A stretch of DNA of 64,000 nucleotides from contig NZ_JQBF01000001.1 in assembly GCF_001437285.1 (NCBI RefSeq), positions 248,001 through 312,000 of the forward strand, given 5' to 3'. This document shows, one piece after another, positions 19,353-28,196 of the stretch. The notes beneath the pieces are model-generated. The model saw nothing but the letters and a program-made list of their open reading frames with translations. It did no database searches and was not told the DNA's origin. The position numbers were made by a program, and so were the translations under genes. Each line of letters begins with the position of its first letter. The stretch's first letter is position 1. The stretch is from Pediococcus pentosaceus (GTDB lineage Bacteria; Bacillota; Bacilli; Lactobacillales; Lactobacillaceae).

Positions 19353-20873
19353 TTAGTTTATTTTTGCAAAATGGGCAGCGATTTTTTTACGATTTTCCCG
19401 ATGAGTAGTAACAATCAACGTATCACCAGGTTTAATTACTGAATCACCACTTGGAATAATTGAATTAGAGCCGCGACGAATGCTAATTAATAAACTTTCT
19501 TTGGGCCAAGAAATATTGCGGACTGCTAAACCATCCAGCTTAGAACCTTCGACAATTGGAATTTCTACTCGGTCTTGAGGCCCACTAGGAGTAGCAGTAA
19601 TAGTTGGAACTAATTGATGAAGTAAAGATTCATAAATTGGTTCACCGCCGAGTAAATCTAATACAATGTAGGCGGTAAGCGCCACAACGGCTAGTGGCAT
19701 TAAATGTTGTAGCGAACCAACCATTTCAGTAATCAGTAGAATTGCAGTAAATGGCGCTTTACCAATGGCGGCAAAGTAGCCAGCCATGGCATAAATCACA
19801 AAGTTGGGTAAGTAATGGATATCAATTAGATTAAGATTAGCCATGATACTAACGTACAAAGCCCCAAATATAGCACCCAGGGTTAGGATTGGAAGAAAAA
19901 TTCCTCCGGGTAATCCAGACCCATAAGATACCATGGAAAAAATGAATCGAATAATTAATAGGGTGAAAAGCGTCATAAAAATCGGATTTTTGTTAGCAAT
20001 TGCAGTAATGATGGAATTTCCACCACCTAAATATGATGGCCATAAAATTCCGATGGGAATAATCGTTATAAAAGGCACTAAACTATGGAGCCAACGTGGT
20101 AAAAAGCTAATTTTTTGATACCATTTTTTTAGATTTAATGTACAAAGCTGATATAGTCGTCCAAAAAGGCCCAGTAAAATTCCCAAGGCAATTAGGTGCC
20201 AGTAAAGCCCAAGAGGCAAAGAATGAGGATATCTAATCGCTAAAACTGGAGTTAAACCAAAAAAGTTAAGAGAAACAAAGTTTGACACAACGGCGCTGGT
20301 AAGGGCACTAATCCAAACCAACGGAGAAAAGTTATGGTAGATTTCTTCCAAAACGAATAGAGTACTAGCAATAGGAGCATTAAAAGCAGCTGAAAGGCCA
20401 GCTGCGGCTCCACCAGCGATTAAAACGCGACGTTGAGAACCACTATAGTGGAGGGTTTCACTCCAACCTTGACCTACTACCGCTCCTAACTGAATAGAAG
20501 GGCCTTCACGCCCTAGCATCAAGCCAGATCCGATTGCTAAAATCCCACCAGTAAACTTTTTCCAAAGTACTGGCCACCATTTTTCTTCATATTCACCAGA
20601 TAATTGTCCTTCAATTTGAGGAATTCCTGAGCCAGATATTTGGGGAGAAGTTTTAACTAACAATCCTACCAACACTGCTAAAATAATATTAATTACTACA
20701 ATCAGGGCCAACCAATGCCAACTGGAACTGGCTAGTCGATAAATTGATTGTGAAATTTCTAGAAGATGTTCGATTGCTAGTCTAAATGTGCTGACAATTA
20801 AACCAATCAAAATTCCAATAAAAATAGAGTTTAGTAAAGTAGATAATCGAGTATCTTCAATTTTCAAATGCAT
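19353..20873 (-). CDS. ClC-family chloride channel / H+:Cl- antiporter with C-terminal TrkA-C domain
   Basis: A 506-residue ClC protein. The selectivity-filter motifs are present in order: GSGIPQIEG, GREGPSIQLGA with the gating glutamate, and LPGGIFLPILTLGAIFG. The keyed glutamate suggests a proton-coupled antiporter, useful in acid stress. The last 80 residues or so form a TrkA-C-like regulatory domain (VRNISWPKESLLISIRRG through PSGDSVIKPGDTLIV). The ATG at 20873 is chosen because AAGGTG lies 8 bases ahead; the GTG at 20882 falls in that SD. Divergent from the HAD gene, monocistronic. Confidence 0.92.
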   Translation of the reverse strand: MHLKIEDTRLSTLLNSIFIGILIGLIVSTFRLAIEHLLEISQSIYRLASSSWHWLALIVVINIILAVLVGLLVKTSPQISGSGIPQIEGQLSGEYEEKWWPVLWKKFTGGILAIGSGLMLGREGPSIQLGAVVGQGWSETLHYSGSQRRVLIAGGAAAGLSAAFNAPIASTLFVLEEIYHNFSPLVWISALTSAVVSNFVSLNFFGLTPVLAIRYPHSLPLGLYWHLIALGILLGLFGRLYQLCTLNLKKWYQKISFLPRWLHSLVPFITIIPIGILWPSYLGGGNSIITAIANKNPIFMTLFTLLIIRFIFSMVSYGSGLPGGIFLPILTLGAIFGALYVSIMANLNLIDIHYLPNFVIYAMAGYFAAIGKAPFTAILLITEMVGSLQHLMPLAVVALTAYIVLDLLGGEPIYESLLHQLVPTITATPSGPQDRVEIPIVEGSKLDGLAVRNISWPKESLLISIRRGSNSIIPSGDSVIKPGDTLIVTTHRENRKKIAAHFAKIN

Positions 20874-21002
20874 TTGTTTCACACCTTATTCAAACGTAGT
20901 TATTTCTATAGTATCATACGAAGAAGCTGAAAATGTTCAAATTTATTTGATAAATAAAAACGGTATAATAGAAGGAAATAGATTTAGGATGGTGTTTCAA
21001 TA

Positions 21003-21632
21003 ATGAAAAAAGTAGTTAGCTTTGCAGGATTTGATACTTTATTTGATACAGAAGTTTTTTACAGAGCAATTGGTCGATTAGGTGAACGTTATAATATTGA
21101 CGATAATTTAGTTCGTAACACTTACGTTGAAAAAGAATTAGCTTTGATGAAAGCTGATGAGTTTGTAAAATACTCTAAGTTAATGGAAGAAGCCCTCAAT
21201 CAAACGGCAGATGAGTTAGGATTTAAAGTTGACCCTAGTGACTTTAGTGATGTTTTGATTGCTCATACCGTGATGAAGCCTTTCCCTGATGCACCGACTG
21301 CGCTTTATCAAATTAAAGCTAAGGGCTATGAAACAGTATTAATGACGAACCATTCTAGAGATTTAATTCAAAGTAATGTGATTAATCTAGATCATGAATT
21401 TGATATGATTATTACGGCAGAAGATGTTCAGACATATAAGCCTAATCAAAAATTCTTTGACTATGTTAATGATCAACTCGGCAATGATGTAGAGAAACAT
21501 GTTCATGTTGCCGTAGATGAAGTTAAAGATTTGAAACCTGCCCAAGATGCTGGTTGGAACGTGATTAAGATTGATCGTAAGTCTGAGGATGCATCGATTG
21601 CATCATTAATGGACACAGTAGATAAACTATAA
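21003..21632 (+). CDS. HAD-fold protein (2-haloacid dehalogenase-like) with a degenerate catalytic motif I
   Basis: A 209-residue HAD-superfamily fold with a helical cap (about 15-90). Motif II is LMTNHSRD, the motif III lysine is in YKPNQKF, and the motif IV region is VAVDEVKDLKPAQDAGW. Motif I reads SFAGFDTLFDT where relatives have xFDxYGTLFD. Aligned that way, the nucleophilic Asp is Ala8 and the Gly before Thr is Asp11. It is therefore probably inactive as a phosphatase or dehalogenase, unless D11 or D15 substitutes. Cellular role unknown. It may be co-transcribed with nothing; the aldo/keto reductase follows after 75 bases. Confidence 0.8.
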   Translation: MKKVVSFAGFDTLFDTEVFYRAIGRLGERYNIDDNLVRNTYVEKELALMKADEFVKYSKLMEEALNQTADELGFKVDPSDFSDVLIAHTVMKPFPDAPTALYQIKAKGYETVLMTNHSRDLIQSNVINLDHEFDMIITAEDVQTYKPNQKFFDYVNDQLGNDVEKHVHVAVDEVKDLKPAQDAGWNVIKIDRKSEDASIASLMDTVDKL

Positions 21633-21707
21633 TTTGTCGCATATTGTTAGTTTGTAAAATCGATTTCTGTTATTCTAACCATGTTTAGATGATAGGAGGA
21701 AAGTACA

Positions 21708-22622
21708 ATGTTAAATCAAATCAAAATTGGTAAAAGTGCAGTTGAAACTACAACTTTAGGATTAGGGACCAATAAAGTTGGTGGACATAACTTGTTTGAA
21801 GGATTAGAAGATCAAGATGGTTACGAAGTAGTTAGAACCGCTTTGGATAGCAACATTAAGTTGTTAGATACAGCTTATGCATACGGGTATGGTCGTTCAG
21901 AAGAAATCATTGGTGATGTAATTAAAGATTATGACCGTAGTAATATAACGATTGCAACTAAGGCAGCTCAGGACGTAAACCATGATTATAAACCTAACAA
22001 TAATCCGGAATTTTTAACTCAACAAATTGATCATGCCTTGAAACGATTAAAAACCGATTATATTGATATTTTTTATATCCACTTTCCAGACGAAACCACT
22101 AACAAAGCAGAAGCAATTGAAGCTTTAGTTAAGGCACGGGATGTGGGTAAGATCAAAGCCATTGGAGTTTCTAACTTTAGTTTAGAGCAAATTAAAGAGG
22201 CCAATGCTGATGATGTTATCGACGTTGTCGAGGATCATTACAGTCTTGTGCATCGTGATGCTGAAAAAGAATTAATTCCATATTTAAATGAGCATAATAT
22301 TACTTTTGTTCCATACTTTCCATTAGCTTCTGGAATTTTGACTGGTAAATATGCTAAGACAGATAGCGGAAAGTTCAACCAATATTCCCAAGCGGAATTT
22401 GATCGAATCATCGATGCCGTTGAGAAAGTACGTGGAATTGCTGAAAGTAAAGATGCAACGGTAGCTCAAGTAGTGTTGGCATGGTATCTAAAGAACCCCA
22501 ACCTCGGCGTTGTAATTCCAGGAGCTCGTAAAGCAGAACAGGTAAAAAGTAACGTTAAAGCTACCGCAATCGAACTAAGCGATCAAGAATACCGTCAAAT
22601 CGATGCGTGGTTTAAATTTTAA
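21708..22622 (+). CDS. Aldo/keto reductase
   Basis: A 304-residue NADPH-dependent (beta/alpha)8 oxidoreductase. The catalytic tetrad is visible as Asp54 and Tyr59 (DTAYAYGYG), Lys85 (ATK) and the His of YIHFPD near 125. The C-terminal NADPH segment VVIPGARKAEQV is typical. It resembles the AKR group often annotated as general stress or methylglyoxal reductases; the substrate cannot be assigned. The SD is AGGAGG. Confidence 0.9.
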   Translation: MLNQIKIGKSAVETTTLGLGTNKVGGHNLFEGLEDQDGYEVVRTALDSNIKLLDTAYAYGYGRSEEIIGDVIKDYDRSNITIATKAAQDVNHDYKPNNNPEFLTQQIDHALKRLKTDYIDIFYIHFPDETTNKAEAIEALVKARDVGKIKAIGVSNFSLEQIKEANADDVIDVVEDHYSLVHRDAEKELIPYLNEHNITFVPYFPLASGILTGKYAKTDSGKFNQYSQAEFDRIIDAVEKVRGIAESKDATVAQVVLAWYLKNPNLGVVIPGARKAEQVKSNVKATAIELSDQEYRQIDAWFKF

Positions 22623-22684
22623 TAACTGAATCAAAAGTCATTAACAAAGATGCTAGAGCACCAAAAAGTTAGACCAAAAATCTA

Positions 22685-22729
22685 GCTATTGGAAGTCACT
22701 ACAGAGATAGGTTAATGGCTTTTTTTATT
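22685..22729 (+). terminator. Weak terminator after the aldo/keto reductase gene
   Basis: An imperfect hairpin (AGCTATT pairing with TAATGGCT) runs into seven T residues. The pairing is poor, so this is tentative. Confidence 0.35.
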
Positions 22730-22816
22730 TGTAGTTTATAAGCGTTTTAATTGTAAGCGGTTCACAAAAAGAGTTAGACTGTAGACGTAATATTAAGAAA
22801 TAGGGGGACAATACAG

Positions 22817-24187
22817 ATGGATAAAGTGAAAGTTATCATTGTTGGGGCATCACATGGAGGGCACGAATCGGCGATTGAGCTATTAGATAAATACGATAAT
22901 GTCGATGTTACAATCTATGAAATGGGAGATTTCGTATCGTTTATGTCGTGTGGGATGCAACTTTATTTAGAAGACCAAGTTACAGACGTTAATGACGTAA
23001 GAAATTTCCGGCCAGAGGATATCACTTCTAAAGGTGGAAAGATTTATAACAATCATCAAGTTACAGCAATTGATGTTGATCAAAAACAGGTGACAGTTAA
23101 AGACCTGAAAGCAGGTTCAGAAGAACAAGTAGCTTATGATAAATTAATTCTTAGTTCAGGAGTAACACCTAAGAATCTACCGGTACCAGGCACAGATCTT
23201 AAAAATGTTTATTTAATGCGTGGTTATGACTGGGCAACTAAGATTAAAGCTGCCTTGACTGATGATAGCATTAAAAACGTAGCCGTAATTGGTTCAGGAT
23301 ATATTGGAATTGAAGCAGCTGAAGTATTTGCTAAGAAAGGTAAACACGTCACCTTATTCGATTTCATCGACCGTCCCCTCGGAAATTACCTAAACCATGA
23401 AATGACGGAAATTATTGATAAAACATTAACTGACAATGGTATTCAAGTAGAAATGAGCCAAAGTATCACTGCATTTAAAGGCGATGATAAAGTTGCCAGT
23501 GTAGAAACTAAAAAGGGAAGTTATCCTGCAGATTTGGTAATTCAAGCTGCGGGTGTCCAACCTAATACAGAATGGCTTAAGGGCGTTGTGGACTTGACTG
23601 ATCGAGGATTCATCAATGTAGATGGATACTTGAGGACCAATGTGCCAGACGTATTCGCCATTGGAGATGCGATCTTACCATTATCGATTCCAGCCGGAAA
23701 ACCATCGCCGATTGCCCTAGCTACAACCGCCCGTCGAGAAGCTCAATATGTTGTGAACCATATTTTTGAAAAGAAACCAACTCAAATTTTTAAGGGAGTT
23801 GTTGGTTCATCAGCCTTACATGTGTTTGACGAACATTTTGCTTCGACCGGTGTAAATGAATTTACAGCAGAACGTTCTAATGTTGAAATTGTTAACTCAC
23901 ATTACGTAGATCATATTCGCCCCGCGTATGTTCCCAAGGCGGAAGGAAATGTGCGCGTTGATGTTGATATCACGTTTGATCCCCATACCCACATTGTTTT
24001 AGGCGGCGCGGTACTTTCGACCGCTGACATGACGGCACAAGGAAATGTTTTAGCTTTGGCAGTGGAACACCGATTGACGGTAGAAGACTTGGCTGAAGCA
24101 GATTTCTTCTTCCAACCAGGCTACGACCGACAATGGAGTTTAATTAATTTAGCTGCGCAACATGCTTTAGGATATGCACGTTTCTAA
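22817..24187 (+). CDS. nox: NADH oxidase (water-forming, Nox family)
   Basis: A flavoprotein of the pyridine nucleotide-disulfide oxidoreductase class that regenerates NAD+ by reducing O2. It is 456 residues. The N-terminal FAD motif GASHGGHE is at 10-17, the single redox Cys45 is in SFMSCGMQLYLE, the NADH motif GSGYIGIEAAE lies near 158-170, and the FAD segment DVFAIGDAI near 275. One active Cys is typical of H2O-forming Nox; the related CoA-disulfide reductase and NADH peroxidase are alternatives. A strong bidirectional terminator follows. Confidence 0.88.
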   Translation: MDKVKVIIVGASHGGHESAIELLDKYDNVDVTIYEMGDFVSFMSCGMQLYLEDQVTDVNDVRNFRPEDITSKGGKIYNNHQVTAIDVDQKQVTVKDLKAGSEEQVAYDKLILSSGVTPKNLPVPGTDLKNVYLMRGYDWATKIKAALTDDSIKNVAVIGSGYIGIEAAEVFAKKGKHVTLFDFIDRPLGNYLNHEMTEIIDKTLTDNGIQVEMSQSITAFKGDDKVASVETKKGSYPADLVIQAAGVQPNTEWLKGVVDLTDRGFINVDGYLRTNVPDVFAIGDAILPLSIPAGKPSPIALATTARREAQYVVNHIFEKKPTQIFKGVVGSSALHVFDEHFASTGVNEFTAERSNVEIVNSHYVDHIRPAYVPKAEGNVRVDVDITFDPHTHIVLGGAVLSTADMTAQGNVLALAVEHRLTVEDLAEADFFFQPGYDRQWSLINLAAQHALGYARF

Positions 24188-24198
24188 AGTAGATTCAA

Positions 24199-24242
24199 AA
24201 AAAGTTTGATACGCGATTTTTAATCAAGTATCAAACTTTTTT
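24199..24242. terminator. Bidirectional terminator between nox and mleR
   Basis: AAAGTTTGATAC and GTATCAAACTTT form a perfect 12-bp stem with A and T runs on either side. It serves the converging nox and mleR genes; its right edge touches the mleR stop codon. Confidence 0.9.
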
Positions 24243-25128
24243 ATTTCATTAGCGAATTTCCATAAATTAAATCGGCAATCTTTTGTTGATTGGGACTTAG
24301 AATCCGGTCTTTACGTTGGACCAAATTCATATAGAAGAAAGGTTGGTCTTCATCATAAAAAGGCAATGCTTTAATATCTGGGCGGGTAGTGAGTGCTGAA
24401 TTGGCGATAAATCCGACTCCAACATTTTGAGCAACCATTTCTTGAATGACCTGAGCGTCGTTACTTTGATAGACGATATTAGGTCGAAAGTTTGTAATTT
24501 TACTAAAATTTTTTAAGGCTTCAGAATGAACGAAGTTACTATCAAAAGTAAGAAATTTTTCATTCTTTAATTCAGAAAACCAAATCTTTTCACGTTTAAA
24601 GAAAGGTGATTGGTTACCAACGATAGCGGTAAAATGGTCTTTTCCCAAGTGTTGGTAGGCTAAATTTCGATGATGTTCATTTTGAACTGATCCCATTAAT
24701 GACATATCCAAAGTTCCATTTAACAGCATTTTTTCTAACTCAGCTGATCCTTTTTCTACGGGAACAATCGCTTTTAATAGATTTTGTTCGGTAAGCTGTT
24801 TAGCGATTTTTGGAAAAAAGTATTTGGTCATAATAGGGGGTAATCCCAAAATGAGTTTGTTGGTATTAATATTGTTGATACTATTTTGCGCAATGGCGAT
24901 ATGATCCAAAATCGCATTAACATGTTCATCTAGTTGTTGACCGCTCAAAGTGACATTTAAGTGGTGACGTCCTTGGTCGCGAGTGAAAAGGGTGGTATTA
25001 AACTCTTCTTCTAATCGGCGAACTGACATACTAATTGTCGGTTGGCTAACATGAAAAATTTCGGCAACTGAAGAAAAATTTTTATTTTTTACGAGTTCAT
25101 GAAAATAATTCAAATCTTTAATGTTCAT
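24241..25128 (-). CDS. mleR: LysR-family regulator of the malolactic genes
   Basis: A 295-residue LysR-type activator: N-terminal winged HTH (about 1-60, with VAEIFHVSQPTISMSVRRLEEEF) and a periplasmic-binding-like effector domain. It is divergent from the malolactic enzyme gene, the known place of mleR, whose product activates mleS-mleP with malate. The ATG at 25128 is chosen because GGAGGTG lies 5 bases upstream; longer upstream frames lack an SD. Identification rests on family plus position. Confidence 0.88.
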   Translation of the reverse strand: MNIKDLNYFHELVKNKNFSSVAEIFHVSQPTISMSVRRLEEEFNTTLFTRDQGRHHLNVTLSGQQLDEHVNAILDHIAIAQNSINNINTNKLILGLPPIMTKYFFPKIAKQLTEQNLLKAIVPVEKGSAELEKMLLNGTLDMSLMGSVQNEHHRNLAYQHLGKDHFTAIVGNQSPFFKREKIWFSELKNEKFLTFDSNFVHSEALKNFSKITNFRPNIVYQSNDAQVIQEMVAQNVGVGFIANSALTTRPDIKALPFYDEDQPFFYMNLVQRKDRILSPNQQKIADLIYGNSLMK

Positions 25129-25173
25129 ATTGCACCTCCGAAATACTATTATAACAGCATTTTTAGAATTAAT

Positions 25174-25188
25174 ATAAAAAATATTTAT
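25174..25188. promoter_or_regulatory. Possible LysR (T-N11-A) box between mleR and mleS
   Basis: ATAAAAAATATTTAT is a near-palindrome of the LysR T-N11-A form, in the divergent region. The DNA is so AT-rich that chance occurrence is plausible. Confidence 0.3.
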
Positions 25189-25263
25189 AACTAATAACAA
25201 ATTTGACTATAGTTTTTACGAGGGATTAGACTTACACAGTAAATAAGAACTGGAGGAAGAAAA

Positions 25264-26892
25264 ATGACTGAAAAAGCAATGAGTATTCTTAATAATCCAT
25301 ATTTAAATAAAGGAACGGCGTTCACTAAAGAAGAACGTGACCAATTAGGATTGAATGGTTTAATTCCACCATACATCCAAACAATCGATGAACAAGTTGA
25401 ACAAGTTTATGCACAATTTCAAACCAAGGCTAATGACCTTGAAAAGCGTTTGTTCTTGATGCAAATCTTCAACGAAAACCGCGTGTTATTCTACAAGTTA
25501 TTTAGTCAACACGTTGTTGAATTTATGCCAATCGTTTACGATCCAACCATCGCAGATACGATTGAAAACTATAGTGAATTATATGTACAATCACAAAATG
25601 CAACATTCCTATCAATCGATGATCCAGATATGATGGAAGAAGCTTTGAAAAATTCAGCTGCTGGACGCGATATTCGTTTGATTGTTGTTACTGATGCAGA
25701 AGGTATCTTAGGTATTGGTGACTGGGGTACTAACGGTGTTGATATCTCTGTTGGTAAATTGATGGTTTATACAGCTGCTGCTGGTATCGACCCAAGCCAA
25801 GTATTGCCTGTTGTTCTAGATGTCGGTACTAACAACCAAGATTTATTGAAGAACCCAATGTATTTAGGTAACCGTCACGAACGGATTAAAGGTGATCGTT
25901 ACTACGATTTTGTTGATAAGTTTGTTGAAACAGCTGAAAACTTATTCCCTAACATGTACTTGCATTTCGAAGACTTTGGTCGTGATAATGCAGCTAACAT
26001 TTTGAATAAGTACAAAGATCGTTATGTAATCTTCAATGATGATATTCAAGGAACAGGAATTATCACATTAGCTGGTATCCTTGGAGCATTAAACATTTCT
26101 AAGCAAAAGATTACAGACCAAGTTTACTTAAGCTTTGGTGCAGGTACAGCCGGAGCCGGTATTTTAGGACGAATCTACGAAGAAATGATTGAAAATGGTT
26201 TATCAGAAGAAGAAGCTAAGAAGCACTTCTACATGGTAGACAAGCAAGGACTATTGTTCGATGACGATGAAACATTGACACCAGAACAAAAACCATTTGC
26301 TCGCAAACGAAGTGAATTTGATAATGCTGATGAACTAACTGATCTATTATCAGTTGTTAAAGCAGTTCACCCAACAATTATGGTGGGTACTTCTACTCAA
26401 CCAGGTTCATTTACAGAAGAAGTTGTACGTGAAATGGCAGCTCATACAGAACGTCCAATTATCTTCCCACTATCAAATCCTACTAAGTTAGCTGAAGCTA
26501 AAGCTGAAGATTTACTTAAGTGGACTGATGGCCGCGCATTAATCGCTACTGGTATTCCAGTGGGAGATATTGAATACAACGGTGTAACTTACCAAATTGG
26601 TCAAGCTAATAATGCTTTAGTTTACCCTGGTTTAGGTTTAGGTGTGATTGCTTCGACTGCTAAGGTATTGAATGACACAATGATTTCTAAAGCTGCTCAT
26701 TCATTAGGTGGTATCGTGGATGTTGACCAACCAGGAGCTGCTGTATTACCTCCTGTTTCAAAATTGAGCGATTTCTCTAATACTGTTGCTAAGGCAATTG
26801 CTCAAAGTGCTGTTGATCAAGGACTTACAAAAGAAAAGATTGATAATGTTGATCAAGCAGTTGAAGATACACGTTGGAATCCTGAATACTAA
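25264..26892 (+). CDS. mleS: Malolactic enzyme
   Basis: An NAD+- and Mn2+-dependent enzyme that decarboxylates L-malate directly to L-lactate, giving deacidification and proton motive force together with MleP. It is 542 residues, the usual malolactic length. NDDIQGTG is at about 258-265 and the NAD-binding GAGTAGAG at about 292-299. Malic enzyme shares the fold, but the mleR/mleS/mleP arrangement favours malolactic enzyme. The codon choice looks biased toward highly expressed genes. Confidence 0.93.
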   Translation: MTEKAMSILNNPYLNKGTAFTKEERDQLGLNGLIPPYIQTIDEQVEQVYAQFQTKANDLEKRLFLMQIFNENRVLFYKLFSQHVVEFMPIVYDPTIADTIENYSELYVQSQNATFLSIDDPDMMEEALKNSAAGRDIRLIVVTDAEGILGIGDWGTNGVDISVGKLMVYTAAAGIDPSQVLPVVLDVGTNNQDLLKNPMYLGNRHERIKGDRYYDFVDKFVETAENLFPNMYLHFEDFGRDNAANILNKYKDRYVIFNDDIQGTGIITLAGILGALNISKQKITDQVYLSFGAGTAGAGILGRIYEEMIENGLSEEEAKKHFYMVDKQGLLFDDDETLTPEQKPFARKRSEFDNADELTDLLSVVKAVHPTIMVGTSTQPGSFTEEVVREMAAHTERPIIFPLSNPTKLAEAKAEDLLKWTDGRALIATGIPVGDIEYNGVTYQIGQANNALVYPGLGLGVIASTAKVLNDTMISKAAHSLGGIVDVDQPGAAVLPPVSKLSDFSNTVAKAIAQSAVDQGLTKEKIDNVDQAVEDTRWNPEY

Positions 26893-27008
26893 AATCAGGA
26901 CAATCGGAGAAAGCAAAGAGAGAATTAAAATAAGAGAAGCAAAACTGTGGAGAGGACGTTGGTGAATTCGAGCGTTTCGGTTTTGTGAAAAGAAGAGAGT
27001 GTGAGAAA

Positions 27009-27980
27009 ATGACTGCGTTTATTACGTCTGTTGGAAGTATTGTTACGATTCTTTTAATGATGGGCCTCGGTTTTGGGTTACGAGGAATGGGTTGGTTTGA
27101 CGACCAATTTAGTGGTAGTATTTCAAAATTAATTATGAATGTGGCTTTACCAGCTTCAATTTTCATGTCAGTAATGAAATATCTAACATTACCTAAGTTG
27201 ATTGGTCTTTCAAGTGGATTGATTTATTCATTTGGAGGAGTAATTATTGGTTACATCATTGCTTGGATTACGGTTAAATTATTAAAGGTGCGTCCAGGTC
27301 GTCGTGGACTATTTATGAACACGGTAGTTAATGCTAATACCATCTTTATCGGATTACCTTTGAATATTGCTTTATTTGGTACAAAGAGTTTGGCCTACTT
27401 CTTGGTTTATTATGTAACAAATACAGTTTCAACATGGGCCTTCGGGGTCTTCTTGATTGCTAATGATGATCCAACTAAGAAAGCTGACGACAAGTCTACT
27501 GGCCGTAAGATAAACTGGAAGAAACTTCTTCCACCTCCATTACTTGGTTTCCTAGTAGCTATCGTTTGGCTAGTACTTGGCTTACCTGTTCCAGGTTGGG
27601 CTGGTAACACATTGAGTTACGTAGGTAACTTGGTTACACCATTATCATTAATCTATATCGGTATCGTATTATACGATGCAGGTTTGAAGAGTATTCATTT
27701 TGATCGTGATACAATCTTTGCCTTGATTGGTCGTTTCGTTCTTTCACCACTTGTAATTACAGGGTTGATCTTATTAGGAGCACATACAGGTCACAGCTTA
27801 CCAACGATGGAAATGCAAACTTTAATCGTTCAAGCAGCTGCACCTGGATTAGCTGTTATGCCAATCTTAGCTAATGAAGCACATGGTGATGTTAAGTACG
27901 CTACCAACTTGGTTACAACTAGTACGATTTTATTCATTGTCGTTGTACCAATCGTAATGACATTGATCCAATTTATCTAA
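27009..27980 (+). CDS. mleP: Malate permease, AEC family
   Basis: A 323-residue membrane carrier of the auxin efflux carrier (AEC) family, about 8-10 helices, which imports malate or exchanges it for lactate. The N-terminal GFGLRGMGWFD and the LPLNIALFG-type segment fit AEC permeases. It lies 116 bases after mleS, an operon arrangement known for malolactic loci. The ATG at 27009 is preferred; the in-frame GTG at 26985 has no better SD. Confidence 0.9.
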   Translation: MTAFITSVGSIVTILLMMGLGFGLRGMGWFDDQFSGSISKLIMNVALPASIFMSVMKYLTLPKLIGLSSGLIYSFGGVIIGYIIAWITVKLLKVRPGRRGLFMNTVVNANTIFIGLPLNIALFGTKSLAYFLVYYVTNTVSTWAFGVFLIANDDPTKKADDKSTGRKINWKKLLPPPLLGFLVAIVWLVLGLPVPGWAGNTLSYVGNLVTPLSLIYIGIVLYDAGLKSIHFDRDTIFALIGRFVLSPLVITGLILLGAHTGHSLPTMEMQTLIVQAAAPGLAVMPILANEAHGDVKYATNLVTTSTILFIVVVPIVMTLIQFI

Positions 27981-28008
27981 AAATATAATTTAAAAGTCAC
28001 AATTATAA

Positions 28009-28050
28009 AAAACATCAGCAGCCACTTGGAGTGGTTGCTGATGTTTTTTG
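28009..28050 (+). terminator. Terminator of the mleS-mleP operon
   Basis: AAACATCAGCAGCCACT pairs with AGTGGTTGCTGATGTTT around TGG, followed by six T residues. Confidence 0.92.
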
Positions 28051-28196
28051 TTTACTAAAAATTTAATAAGTTCTATTGATTAAATAATATAATTTATGAA
28101 TTTAAAATATCATTTTACATTATGACGGATATTCTGGTATTGTTAATATCGTTGCGTGTATAAAAATATATTAAAGGTTTAGTGGGGAGAAAATAT

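Noticed and set aside
22741-22765. cre-like sequence upstream of nox (TGTAAGCGGTTCAC)
   Set aside because: Three mismatches to the consensus, including the central CG-adjacent base.
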